From assembly GCA_021397845.1 (NCBI GenBank), contig CM038049.1, forward strand, positions 102,888,877 to 102,952,876: a stretch of DNA of 64,000 nucleotides. Reading direction: 5' to 3'. This document shows, piece by piece, positions 53,805 through 64,000 of the stretch. The notes below the pieces were generated by a model, which saw nothing but the letters and a program-made list of their open reading frames with translations, was not told where the DNA came from and searched no databases. The translations under genes were made by a program, and so were the position numbers. The stretch is from Areca catechu (taxonomy: Eukaryota > Streptophyta > Magnoliopsida > Arecales > Arecaceae). Each line of letters begins with the position of its first letter. The stretch's first letter is position 1.

Positions 53805-55640
53805 CACATGTTCCTGTGTAGCATATCATGATTGCATGTATTAGGGATTACTTTTAGGAACTTAGTTGAGACCTTCACCATGGCTGTGTGTCCAGATTAA
53901 TCAGGGTTTAAAACCTGTAATTTTTATGGCACGAGGCGGTTCATCTGTGTTGGCCTTTTCAGAAGGATCCTTAACGAAAACCTATGGTATTAAAAGTGTT
54001 TTAATCCTGATTCATGTACATTGGCATGTCTAAAATGTTTAGGGCTTGCAATATTAAAATTGATATGATGAAACTAGATATGATGCATGAAACATGTAAA
54101 AGAGTTTTACATGAATTTAATTAAAAATGTTTTAATTAAAAGATGGCTTATAATCTAACAATTATGAATTGAAAGATTAATCAAAATGACAAGACAAATT
54201 AGGGTTTATGAAACATAATGTCATTTGAATAAGCCACCCGGGTTAATTGGGTTAGCTGTCTAATTGGGTCCATTAATTGGGTTAGACCTAAGGGTAGTTG
54301 AATTGGACTTAAGAGAACTAATCAAATGTTGATTAAGGACTTTCTCTTTAGTATCTATCTAATAGTTAGATGGGTTAGTCCATTCTTCTAAATGGATCTA
54401 ATTAGTGGCTCTGTGGAAAGCACGAGTCCTTAGGTTGGTCTAATCGAGTCTGGTTAATCGATTAGGGTCTAGGTAGGTTTGGCATTTATGATCTTGGTTG
54501 CATGAGGCTACCTCTTTACTGGCCAAGTTGGTTGGTGTCTAGGAAAGACGGTTAATGGCGGATACTTATCCATGATCTCACCTACCTGGCCAATCTGGTC
54601 AACCAGAACTGATTAGAATAGCTTATTGATTCGAGTTAACCCATGTCGCCCAGGTTGATCAGCTTGACTGATCTTAAGGTGCCCATGGACCAATTTGTTG
54701 AATTTAATGCAACCCTCCTGAGAATTGATTTGATCAGTGGGAGGTTGATCCATGTTCTTCTCTCTATTCTTCAGTCACAATTTAATTAAAATCCTCTAAA
54801 ATTATTAGGTCCTGAAAAAGACTAAGTCAATGAGTTGATGGTGTCTTAGCCTCCCATTGAGTGGGTTAGTAATGAGCCCTTTAGCTTGGTGTACATCGGC
54901 AGTTCCATAGAACGGGTATGCATCCGATTACTGGAATTACTCTCTCATAGATGATGGTTCAGTGCAACCTTCTTAACGGTAATCAGGTGGGCCAGCCATA
55001 TCGGGCTTGGTCATTCGTTAGCTGGAAGCATCAGATTCATCATATTGATGGTTGGACTTAACCAAAGACCCACAATAGAAGGCCCCTAGGCTGATTAGGG
55101 GTTCTGTGGGGCAAAATTGATTACTGAAAGTTGCTTGGGGAAGCAATTGGTTAGAGAACCTACCTTTAGGTGCGTATGGGTGAGCTGGCCATAGTCGGGC
55201 TCATACGTGGTCTATTGGATTTCAGTACCCACTATGAAATGTTTATTTCACGGATTGGAGTTAGAGGCTTCCAATCTAAAAAATTAGTGGGAGGGACCTT
55301 TAGACTAAAGTCCAAGTCTTTTGGTTTAATTGATTAATTCATATACTGATATGGTCTTAGATTTTCCTTCAGAAGTCTTTAAACCTTTCGCTCTGGTCAC
55401 TTCTCCAAGTCTTTTGGTTTAATTGATTAATTCATATACTGATATGGTCTTAGATTTTCCTTCAGAAGTCTTTAAACCTTTCGCTCTGGTCACTTCTCAG
55501 TAGCGAGAAGTTAAAGGTTCCTAATTTCGATAGCTAGTATCGAAGATTGAGGATTGTCCTAGAGCACGAGCGGATCCTTTATGTGATAACGGATCCAGCA
55601 CCCGAAATCCCTCCTGCTAATGCTTGGAGTTCAGTCAAGA
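53805..55640 (+). other. element M leader
   Basis: About 1.8 kb of AT-rich leader without a credible gene. It includes an exact 93-bp tandem duplication (55311-55496). Confidence 0.75.
55311..55496 (+). repeat. perfect 93-bp tandem duplication in M
   Basis: TCCAAGTCTTTTGGTTTAAT starts at 55311 and again at 55404. I see no difference between the two 93-bp copies. Confidence 0.92.
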
Positions 55641-56260
55641 CACTTATTTGAAGTGGGTTTCTGATTAGACTACTGTCCGATTCATAATGTTGGCGACGAT
55701 GAACGACGAGTTCAGTCACAAATTCAAGAAAGCCCAGCCATATGAGATTCTTCAAAAGTTGAAGGAATCTTTCAGCATGCCAGACAATGTAGAGCGGTAC
55801 AAAGTGTCTTGTGCCTTCTACAATGTCAAAATGTGAAATGGTGATTCGGTTACTGATCATGTATTGTACATAATCGAGATGATCGAACGATTGGGGAAGC
55901 TCGGATGTCCCTTGCACGAGCAACTCGGCAAGGATGTGATTCTTAATTCTCTACCCTCCTTCTATCTTAACCCTCTCGATCATTATAGAATGAATAACCT
56001 GTAGTCAATTACCATGGTCTGATGGGGTTGTTGCAGACTTACGAGAAGATCACCAATTGATGGTGTATTTAGTAGAAGGTTTCTAGAGGTTGTCGTCCCT
56101 TTTAGAAAGGAAAAAGAAAGGTAAGGGATAGAAGGTGCAAAGTTCTCCTGGCCCAAGTCAGACCAAGAAAGTGAAAGCTGATCTAGCTAGTGCAGAGTGC
56201 TTCTATTGTAAGAAGCATGGACACTGGAAGAGGAACTGTCCTCTTTATTAGGTGTCCAAA
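55641..56260 (+). pseudogene. element M gag (copia type) with zinc knuckle
   Basis: One frame gives DTYLKWVSD, a stop, then MLATMNDEFSHKF, QPYEILQKLKESF, YKVSCAFYNVKM, a stop, VTDHVLYIIEMIERLGKLG and LPSFYLNPL. This matches the copia gag (UBN2-type) family. A frameshift lies after the stop near 56001. The zinc knuckle CFYCKKHGHWKRNC at about 56201-56242 fits CX2CX4HX4C and is followed directly by a stop. The N-terminal third of gag is not recognisable. Confidence 0.85.
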
Positions 56261-57390
56261 GAACAGCCCAAGGATGGAAAATGTTAGTGACCTGTATCTT
56301 GGAACTATAGGCTAGATCATGTTTACCAGAATAGGACAAACAAGTTGCAAGGAGATGGTCTCCTCGAGGTCAGTGATTCTGACTCACTGTCCACTTGTGA
56401 ATCCTATTTGCTTGGTAAAATGACCAAGTCATCTTTTACTGGAAAAGATGAACGAGCTACAAAATTTCTGAGACTCATACATGTTGATGTATGCAGACCC
56501 ATAAAAGTTAGTGCCATAGGTGGATACAGATATTTCATTTCGTTTACAGATGACCTTTCTAGATGTGGTTATGTATTCTTAATGAGACATAAATCTGAGT
56601 CGTTTGAAATGTTCAAACGATATCATAATGAAGTGAAGAAACAAACTGGAAAGAGTATTAAAACCCTTCGATCTGATCAAGGTGGTGAATACCTATCCGG
56701 TGAGTTCATGACATATCTTGAGGAGAATGGGATTCTCTCTCAGTGGACTCCTCCAGGAACACCTCAGTTGAATGGTGTGTCCGAAAGAGGAATTGAACCC
56801 TGTTGGACATGGTTCGATCCATGATAGGCTTTGTAACTCTGCCGCTATCCTTCTGGGGATATGCACTTGAGACAACTTGTTACTTTCTGAATAATGTTCC
56901 AAGTAAGTTTATTGTCTCCACTCCATATGAGCTATGGAATGGACGCAAGCCCTCAATTTCACACCTCCAGGTCTAGGGTTGTCTGGCTTATGTAAAGCAT
57001 TTAGACTCAGATAAACTTGGTCCTAGGTCTGTTCGATGCCTATTTATTGGGTATCCTAAGGAATCAAAAGGGTATTTCTTCTACTTGGAGGATGAACAGA
57101 AAGTGTTCGTTGCTCTTAGGGCTATCTTTTTGGAAAAGGAGTTCCTTGGAGAAGGAACTGTAGCCTCTAAGATTGAACTTGGTGAAGTTCAACCAGTGGA
57201 AGAACCTGCTCACTCTAAGGACATCATAGAACCGGCTGTGATTAAATCACACCCAGAACCTATTATTAGGAGATCCGGTAGAGTACCGCATCAGCTGGAC
57301 AGATACTACGATTTCTTGGTCCAGGATGGTGATCCCATTGAGCTTGACGAGAATGATGAGGATCCGATCACCTATATGGATACACTTCAG
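56261..57390 (+). pseudogene. element M integrase; protease missing upstream
   Basis: The pre-integrase segment (LDHVYQNRTNKLQGDGLLEV, then CESYLLGKMTKSSF) begins almost immediately after the zinc knuckle, so the aspartic protease, normally some 200 residues, is deleted. The core shows LIHVDVCRPIKVSAIGGYRY, SFTDDLSR and TLRSDQGGEYLSGEF. The third acidic residue is at QLNGVSERG. A frameshift near 56790 and a stop at 56824 follow. The C-terminal part resumes (FWGYALETTCYFLNNVPSKF, YELWNGRKPS, LFIGYPKESKGYFFY). Confidence 0.88.
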
Positions 57391-58300
57391 AGATCTAACT
57401 CTAAGGCATGGCTTGAAGCCATGCGATCCGAGATGGAGTCCATGGAGATCAACAATGTTTGGACATTGGTTGATCCACCTGAAGGGATAAAATCCATGGG
57501 TGCAAGTGAATTTTCAAGAGGAAAAGGGGCGCAGATGGGAAGGTGGAGACCTATAAAGCCCGTCTGGTTGCCAAGGGGTATCGTCAACGATATGGTATCA
57601 ATTATGACGAGACATTCTCTCCTGTGGCAATGCTCAAGTCCATTCGGTTCATACTTGCTTTGGCAGCATATTTTGACTATAAGATATGGCAGATGGATGT
57701 CCGAACCGCTTTCCTGAATGGAGAGCTGGATGACGAGGTGTATATGATACAGCCTGAAGGGTTCACATCCACAGACGAGTCAGAAGTGTGCAAATTGCAA
57801 GGTCCATTTACGAACCTAAGCAAGCATCTCGAAGTTGGAACATGTGATTTGATAAGTGTATCAAATCATATGGCTTTGTTAGGAACGAGAGGAACCCTGC
57901 ATCTATAAGTGGGTTAATAGTTCTGTAATTATATTCTTGGTACTGTATGTTGATGACATTTTCTTAATTGGGAATGACATCGTAGCATTGCAAGGAATAA
58001 AGGTCTGGTTATCATCTCAGTTCTCCAAGAAGGACTTGGGTGAAGCTTCTTACATACTGGGTATGAAGATCTACAGAGATAGATCTAAGAGGCTTCTGGG
58101 ATTGTCCTAATCTACGTACATTAATACCGTGCTAAAACGGTTTAACATAGAAAATTCAAAGAAAGGCTATCTCCTGATAGGTTCTGGAATTACTCTTTCC
58201 AAGAAGGATTATGTGACAACTCTTGAGGAAAGAGAGCACATGAGTAGAGTTCCTTATGCTTCGGTAGTGGGCTCTATCATGTATGCTATGACATGTACTA
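57391..58300 (+). pseudogene. element M reverse transcriptase
   Basis: It opens with AWLEAMRSEMESMEINNVWT. One base is lost near 57503 and the frame shifts within the KWVFK-type motif. The next frame reads YKARLVAKGYRQRYGINYDE, FSPVAMLKSIR, WQMDVRTAFLNGELDDEVYM. A second frameshift lies near 57800. The catalytic YVDDIFLIGND starts at about 57946. A stop at about 58110 precedes STYINTVLKRFNIENSKKG. Confidence 0.88.
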
Positions 58301-58938
58301 GACCAGATGTGGCATACTCACTAGAAGTAATGAGCATATACCAGTCTGACCTAGGTGAGGTGCATTGGAAGGTGGTTAAGACCATCCTGAAGTATTTGAG
58401 AAATACTAAGGACCAATGGCTGATTTATGGAGAACCTAACTTAAAACTTATAGGGTATAATGACTCTAGTTTCCAGTCTGATAGAGATGATAGAAAGAAT
58501 GTGGTAGGGTTTGTGTTTACACTGAGCGGAGGAGTGATCTGCTAGAAGAGTTCCAAGCAGGTAACTGTTACAGACTTGGTATGCGAAGTAGGGTACTTTG
58601 TAGCATCAGATGCAGCAAAGGAAGCCATGTGGTTGTAGATATTCCTTGGAGAGCTAGGGGTGGCACCTTCCCTTGATGGTTCTGTTCTTGTGTATTATGA
58701 CAGCACAGGGGCCATTGCTCAAGCAAAGGAGCCAAAGTCACATCACCGCACTAAGTATATTCTGCGGCGCTATCACCTCGTACGAGAGATCGGGGAACGA
58801 GGCGACATCAATCTTATGAAGATCTATGGAAAGGAGAATCTGACCAACCCGTTTACTAAAGCCCTCAGAATCAAAGAGTTTGACAAAGGGAAATGGATAT
58901 TAGATACTGTTCATATTGGCTTTAGTACAAGTGAGAGT
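58301..58938 (+). pseudogene. element M RNase H
   Basis: RPDVAYSLEVMS, HWKVVKTILKYLRNTKD and LIGYNDSSFQSDRDDRKN are in an open frame to 58545. The usual DAD(W/Y) acidic motif reads NDS, so one key Asp is Asn or lost. After stops at 58543 and 58636, YYDSTGAIAQAKEPKSHHRT, HLVREIGERGDINLMKI and NPFTKAL complete the domain. The purine-rich CAAGTGAGAGT (about 58928-58938) before the LTR is the PPT. Confidence 0.88.
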
Positions 58939-61579
58939 TGTTGAGAATTATGTCCCAAATCTAATCGCCTAGGTTGTAGGCAGTTGCGTTGATTATTATA
59001 ATATATATATGAATTAATAAAATATTATTTTGGCAACTCATCACATCATTCATTTCCTTGTAATGAACTCAATTTATGTGATGAAGTCCTTAGGACTGCA
59101 CTGACTTCGATATAGAGAGGATATATCGAGTGGTCCTTTAAAAGGTTCACAACCAAAGGATACATTATACAGGACGACAATGTATCAAGTATAGGTTATT
59201 ATGGTTCACATCGTTTGGTTGTCCTCTTGACCAAAGGAGAGTGGTGACACTGATGTGATCTGCAAGTGGGATGTGTAACATCTCATTAAACGTGACTCCA
59301 TGGAGCTCCTTTCTACCAAAGGATTGCTCATGATTGGATATGGGTATATGTGTCCCTCCGACCTGAGGTCACCATGGTAGCTTGCAAGCAACTCCCTATG
59401 CTTTGGTGTCGGACTACCTGGATTTCTAATCTGGTGATGGAAGGTTTCTAGGTACAGGCAAGTACTTGTAGAGTAGTGGTGGACCAAGATGGAATTGACC
59501 TGTCCAAATTGTTTGGATTGAATGTCTCGCAGTGTCTCAATGTATAAAATCCTTGGCCAAAGTAGTCCCAGTGAGGAGTCACTGGACTTGCGAGGTTGAG
59601 ACATGTTGCGGATTGACTCAGTCAGGGTTGGCAGTCTAACCCTATGTCATCTTGAGCATTGGAGGTCAAAGGGATGAATTATACGGTAACCATATGCCAG
59701 AGGTTTGATAGATTGCTCTCGCATCTTCAGCCTATTCGGACATCGGGACCCAATACTAGATGGTATTTTGTGCTGGTACTAGAAGTGTTCCAGTGCTACC
59801 ATTTAGGTTCGAGCCAATGAGGTCACACGCCATCGAGGATTTCTTCCTGATCCAGGAACAGATCAATGATTGAGAATCATTTCGGTGTTAAGGTCAAACA
59901 GACTGATTAAGCACACATTGAAATTTTTTGGTCCACCTGGTCTGATTTGGATCGACCAGGATGGGTTTAGGTTAACCAGGAATTGTTCCTGGTATACTAG
60001 GACTGAACCGAGTTTTATTACTCATTGGGTTTAGTCGAACCGGGTTTTATTAAACCAATTTTTGAAATTGGTGAACCAGGTTTTATTTAGAATAGTTGTA
60101 CCAGTCTCTTCTTGGGTTGGTTTACACGGTGAATGGTTCAACATGGTTTTCCCTTCCCTGTTTCACCGTCAAATGAGATGAGATCTCATGGAGTTTGGCT
60201 GCAATTTGGATTGGCTCTTCTCGGTCTCTCGGTGGTGATCTCCCACATGTCCTCTGTTCTTCCCTCCCACATGTCTCTTCTTCACGGTGATTTTCTAGTA
60301 GCAGCTCCTGTTCCCAGAAATTGTAAATCGATTCTAATTGATCCAAAGGAGTTTGGATTTATCAGGATTTCCTCTCCGGTGTTTTATCTGGACTGCTCTT
60401 CCATCGTTTTCCCTTGCCTTCATGGATTGAATTCTTTGCTTATAAATACAACCTGATGGTTTAATGCTCGGAGGTGCAAGAGAGGTGCAAGAGAGAAGCA
60501 ATAGAGATGAGAAGCAGAGCATGACAAAGAGGAGAAGAATAGGGGCTCACAAGAATTTTCCTTTGGGCTTCACAACGTCTTCCAGGCCTTCTTGGGCGTC
60601 TTCACTCCTTCATGGTTTGTCGTGGTAGCATGAAGTTCTAAGGAAGTGGCATGCAACACCATGAGATGAAGCAGCAGGCTGTGTGCGATCAGAGATGAAG
60701 GCCGTGATAGATCAAAGAGTGGAGCAGCTTGCGATTAGAGCAGCAAGCCTTCGGTACCTTGCTCCACCTTCGTTCGATGCTCTCAGTTTTCACAGCCTGT
60801 GGTTTTTGTTTTGTTAAACAGGGGATGCCATATGAAGAGGAAAAGAAACAGTGCATCGATTTTATTCACGTCTTTGTTTGGGCCGTGAGATGTAAAGGAA
60901 GAGGGGAAAATAGGGCATGCAAAAGTGGAGGCCGCGAGTTAGCGACCGTGGGTTGCAGGCCATGATTTTTAGAAAAATCTGAGTGCAGAATTTCTTTGGA
61001 TGTTCTGGGTTTATTCCTTCCCTGGTATCATTATTTCCATGGTGTGCTCTTGGTGGAGTTTGGGCAGTCTTGGAGAAGACCGTCCATGAGGATTATTTGT
61101 TATTCCCTGCTCCATCTGTCCGTGACCGATTTGTGGATTCCTAGTGGACTAGCATCCATCGAGAGTCGGATCAGCAAGAGCCCTGCACATGGATACTCTA
61201 GAGGGTGGACACGTGGACACCTTGAGAGTTTGGATCGATCGATCTCTTCTTCTTGCTGAGTTGCAGATCTTATTTTGATGTTGAAAGTGTTCAACCGGTC
61301 GTTACTGATCTGATCTGAAGACTGAGGGAGTCAGCTTTGATCAGGTATATTTTATTTTGGTTATCATGCATGCCTAGATCTAGTTGTCATCATATGATTT
61401 ATAATTGTTGCACTTGCCTATACATGCCTGTATATTTTGTAACATGCATCATAATATGTTAGATACTATGCATGAGTAGGTACTTTCCGCTGCATGCTTA
61501 AAAAATTTTAATTATGCAATACCTGCTCCCTAGTGTTGCATGCCTAGCATAGGCTTCTGCTGCACCAAGCTTTCCTTCA
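58939..61579 (+). repeat. element M 3' LTR
   Basis: 2641 bp, from TGTTGAGAATTATGTCCC to TTTCCTTCA. TATAAATA at 60441. Many substitutions against the 5' LTR indicate an older insertion than B. Confidence 0.93.
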
Positions 61580-61584
61580 ATAAG
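61580..61584. repeat. target-site duplication of element M (right)
   Basis: ATAAG, the partner of 51073-51077. Confidence 0.94.
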
Positions 61585-62944
61585 TAGCTAGGACCCGAGA
61601 CTTGAGAAACTCCTAGTTTAGGATAGTTTTCTTCATCAAATCAGAAATTAAAAGAAGGGAAGGTTTCTTACCAGTCAGAGATTGAAAATTTTGTGGTGGA
61701 AAGCATCACTCACAGTCTAATTGGAGCCTGGATGAAGAAGCTTCAGTTCCTTGAATCAGATGGCTGATTTGGACCTAGTCTGAAGGCAAAGAAGGCCTCC
61801 TCTGGGGAGGTGAAATACCTTGAGGATCCTGCAAGCATCAGGGTCAATCAAAATAGCAAATAAAAAAAAGCAAAGGAACTAGGATTTTGGATTGAAAAAA
61901 CTAGGTTTAGGTGTTGATGTCCCGAGGAAGAAGCAGTTGCTTAATTGGGGCATCAGCTAGGGCATCTTTCTCTGGGCATTGTTGATCTCCAAGGATGAAA
62001 ATGGGAGCTAGGGCAGCAGGGTTTGAATCTGGGAACACAAGGAGAGCACACAAGAACAAGAGAACCAACACTAGAACACCAAACACAAGATAGTATCATA
62101 AAATTTTATCAAGTTGTATTCATAAGAAAGAGATGCTTACAAGAGGGGGAGGGGGTGGGGTATTTATAGAGTTCCCATGCCCTCTCCTAAAGGGATTACA
62201 AGTCTTCTCCTAGTTAGAATAGGTTTACAAAATTTAAGTGGGAGAAAGACTATAAATTAAACCTAGAACTAAGAGTATACAAATTGAATGAAATAAAAAC
62301 TCAAACTCCTCCTTGTATTTGAACTCTTCCACCATGTTGGACTTGGTCAACTCATGGAGGACGCCTATCCTAAGTGTGTTGGGCTTCAAGGGGTAGCAAG
62401 GGGTCATCCTCCTTTGTATTGGTGCATGAGCTTTGGGCCCTAGAAGCTGGGGTATCCTGGTATCAGCATATTCCTTGGAATCTTGGTTCTTTATGCTTGG
62501 GCTTGCTTGCTGGGCTTTGAATTTTAAGGACTGGAGTGCTGGAACAACCTGGGAAACATGGGCTTTTGGCATATGAAATATTTCGGAAGCATCTAGAGGG
62601 AATCTGGCATCTGAAATGGCATTTGGAGGGAATTAGGGTACTTAGAGGGCATCTAGGGGATATTTAGGGATCTTGGGTGTCAATTGAGCTCCCATAAGCT
62701 GATGTAATTTCCTCTGGCTCCTAAATGAGGCTTGGTGAAACTCCAAAATAGGGTAACCTCCTCTCTTGTACAAAATTTGGACTCATACTGATGTACAGGA
62801 CTCAATATACTTGACTAGGTCGAGATAAATCAATTAGCCCCACCTTATTACAACTCAATCTTACTATTTTACAAAATTGTGACACATGACTACGTAAACC
62901 AAATAGGGCCTAGTAATATGTGTCTGATCCTGGTGCCCCCACCA
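61585..62944 (-). mobile_element. family C LTR (C4, minus strand), part 2
   Basis: This continues the LTR interrupted by M; on the minus strand it starts TGGTGGGGGCACCAGGATC at 62944. Joined length is about 1535 bp, close to C1. The minus-strand TATAAATACCCCACCCC box is near 62165. It is the 3' LTR of N because pol sequence lies beyond it. Confidence 0.88.
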
Positions 62945-63110
62945 ATTCTCCCGGGGTGGGAGGAACTCAACCTCGTCGAGTGTGGGATAACTTGGCTCTC
63001 ATAGTGCTCAAGTAAGTCTGGGTTGAGGCGCCACAGAACCTCATGGATGATCCATGAGTCCTCAGATTTTGGACGACCTTACCACCGAACCAAGTACCGC
63101 TGACAGTTTC
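62945..63110 (-). promoter_or_regulatory. element N PPT, imperfect inverted repeat and pol end (minus strand)
   Basis: Minus strand CCACCCCGGGAGAAT directly precedes the LTR start, with CACTCGACGAGGTTGAGTT upstream. That inverted repeat has one arm mismatch. The chromodomain-like end (RYLVRW.GRPKSEDSW) is readable with stops. Confidence 0.8.
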
Positions 63111-63560
63111 TATCCTAGGTATCGATAGCTTGATCATCCAGAGTTCTCTCAATCTTTATCTTTTTAAAAGGCCAAATTATATGTGATCGCTCTAGGATGG
63201 GTTCTCTCTCAAAAAATGGGAGTGGCCTAAGGGGCTCGCTGGGTATCACTGCTGGCTCCCTAAACTTTGCAAAGTTTGAGATGATGAAAGTGGAGCTAAT
63301 ACCTAAATCAGGTGATATCTCAGGCACATAGGCATTGGGTCCACTACTATTCATTATTTTGGATGGGCAAGCTTTGCGAGCAGAAAATTCTTTGACTATC
63401 ACATATTCCTCTACATAAAAATCTTTATCTTTCTTTTGGAAATTAGCCAAGTTGTTATTTAGTTCATTACTTGGGTTCAGCTTTTGACTAACTTTCATAT
63501 GCATATGCTGTATAGAGATCAGTGCATGTGTGTACAGACGAATCAGGGTTGTAAATTTAT
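63111..63560 (-). pseudogene. element N integrase C-terminus and chromodomain-like start (minus strand)
   Basis: The minus-strand frame 63504-63115 contains GPNAYVPEISPDLGISSTFI, FAKFREPAVIPSEPLRPLPF and ERTLDDQAIDT. These correspond to the region after the integrase core in E (37560-37810). The segment upstream, where RLRP..FP and the GPF motif should be, is collapsed (FSARKACPSKI), so residues are missing. It is a non-functional 3' end of pol. Confidence 0.82.
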
Positions 63561-64000
63561 CGGACTTAACTAATACCTAATAGACTCGACTAAACTTCCC
63601 TATCAAAGAAAATTTATTGGACTCTAGGAACAAAACCTAATAGACTATAGACTCTTTAGGTTTGATCCTAGCATGGCATGCACATGAAAACTTACTATGT
63701 ACTTCTAGTAAATGCTAAGGGGTATGCAGGAAGTAAGATGCAAACCTAACATGCACAAGGTATGTATGCAATATGCTTACTTCTACAAAATGTAAATGAA
63801 TGGTTAAAGAAACATAAGAAAATTCATGAAAAGGTAGAAAATATGAGGTGGATCAGGGTTAGTCTGATTGAAAAAGGGTTCAGGGTGAATCGGGTAGAGT
63901 AGGATGCAAGAAGGGGTGTATGGGATTAATCCTAGACTAATAAGGTTGACCTTATGGGATTGATATCTATCTAAAGGGTCTGCATAATGAAAAAAAGGGT
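63561..64000 (-). pseudogene. element N gag-integrase fusion tail relic (minus strand)
   Basis: The minus strand matches 819-1240 of A and 6085-6500 of B, including the AGGTTTGCATCTTACTTC tract. N therefore shares the same deletion-derivative structure as A and B. It runs off the right edge of the window. Confidence 0.75.

Larger units (their letters stand above)
51078..61579 (+). mobile_element. element M: Ty1/copia element with 2.6-2.7 kb LTRs
   Basis: Order: LTR, PBS (53793-53804), long leader, gag, integrase, RT, RNase H, PPT, LTR, with ATAAG on both sides. Integrase upstream of RT defines Ty1/copia. The LTR length and gag style suggest a Tork/Angela-type lineage (inference). Protease is missing and pol has several frameshifts, so it is inactive. 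Confidence 0.94.

Overview
This window is a piece of a plant nuclear genome made almost entirely of nested LTR retrotransposons. The evidence for a plant is the set of Ty3/gypsy and Ty1/copia polyproteins, the primer-binding sites complementary to plant initiator tRNA-Met (TGGTATCAGAGC), the 0.5-2.7 kb LTRs and the deep nesting. I cannot name the species. I found no intact host gene, tRNA, rRNA or CRISPR array. Elements carry working letters A to P here; these are not published names.

Left part (1-16460). A 122-bp GC-rich tandem array (1-610) is followed by the 3' end of Ty3/gypsy element A. LTR C1 was inserted into A, and the very young element B (2294-8558, TSD ACCAG, LTRs 1456/1456 bp with one mismatch seen) was inserted into C1. 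B has one intact 601-codon gag-like ORF but no protease, reverse transcriptase or RNase H. Truncated LTRs C2, D, a copia remnant and C3 follow, then the minus-strand 5' end of element P (leader and LTR).

Middle (16468-45403). One old Ty3/gypsy element, G (TSD CAAGA on both sides), hosts everything here. The non-autonomous minus-strand element J sits in its leader. A truncated element I, itself holding solo LTR O, sits in its RT. The non-autonomous element F (TSD ATTGA) sits in its RNase H. F contains the Ty3/gypsy element E, and E contains two solo LTRs: H (TSD GTTAC) and D' (TSD GGTCT). G ends in two LTRs in tandem.

Right part (45409-64000). A copia LTR, L, is split by element K (TSD GCTTC), which has two roughly 1.55-kb LTRs separated by only 85 bp. 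L's leader is cut by the 3' LTR (C4) of a minus-strand Ty3/gypsy element N that runs off the right edge. C4 is in turn split by the Ty1/copia element M (51078-61579, TSD ATAAG), which has 2.6-2.7 kb LTRs and a decayed pol lacking protease.

How the parts fit together: the pol genes are decayed by stops and frameshifts, so nothing here is clearly autonomous today. Elements B, F, J and K keep only the cis signals (LTR ends, tRNA-Met PBS, PPT and a pol-derived inverted repeat next to the PPT), which suggests mobilisation in trans by relatives of E and G. The most notable points are the recombinant LTR and intact gag-only ORF of young element B, the PBS captured inside the D LTR, the minimal-internal element K, and the tandem 3' LTRs of G.
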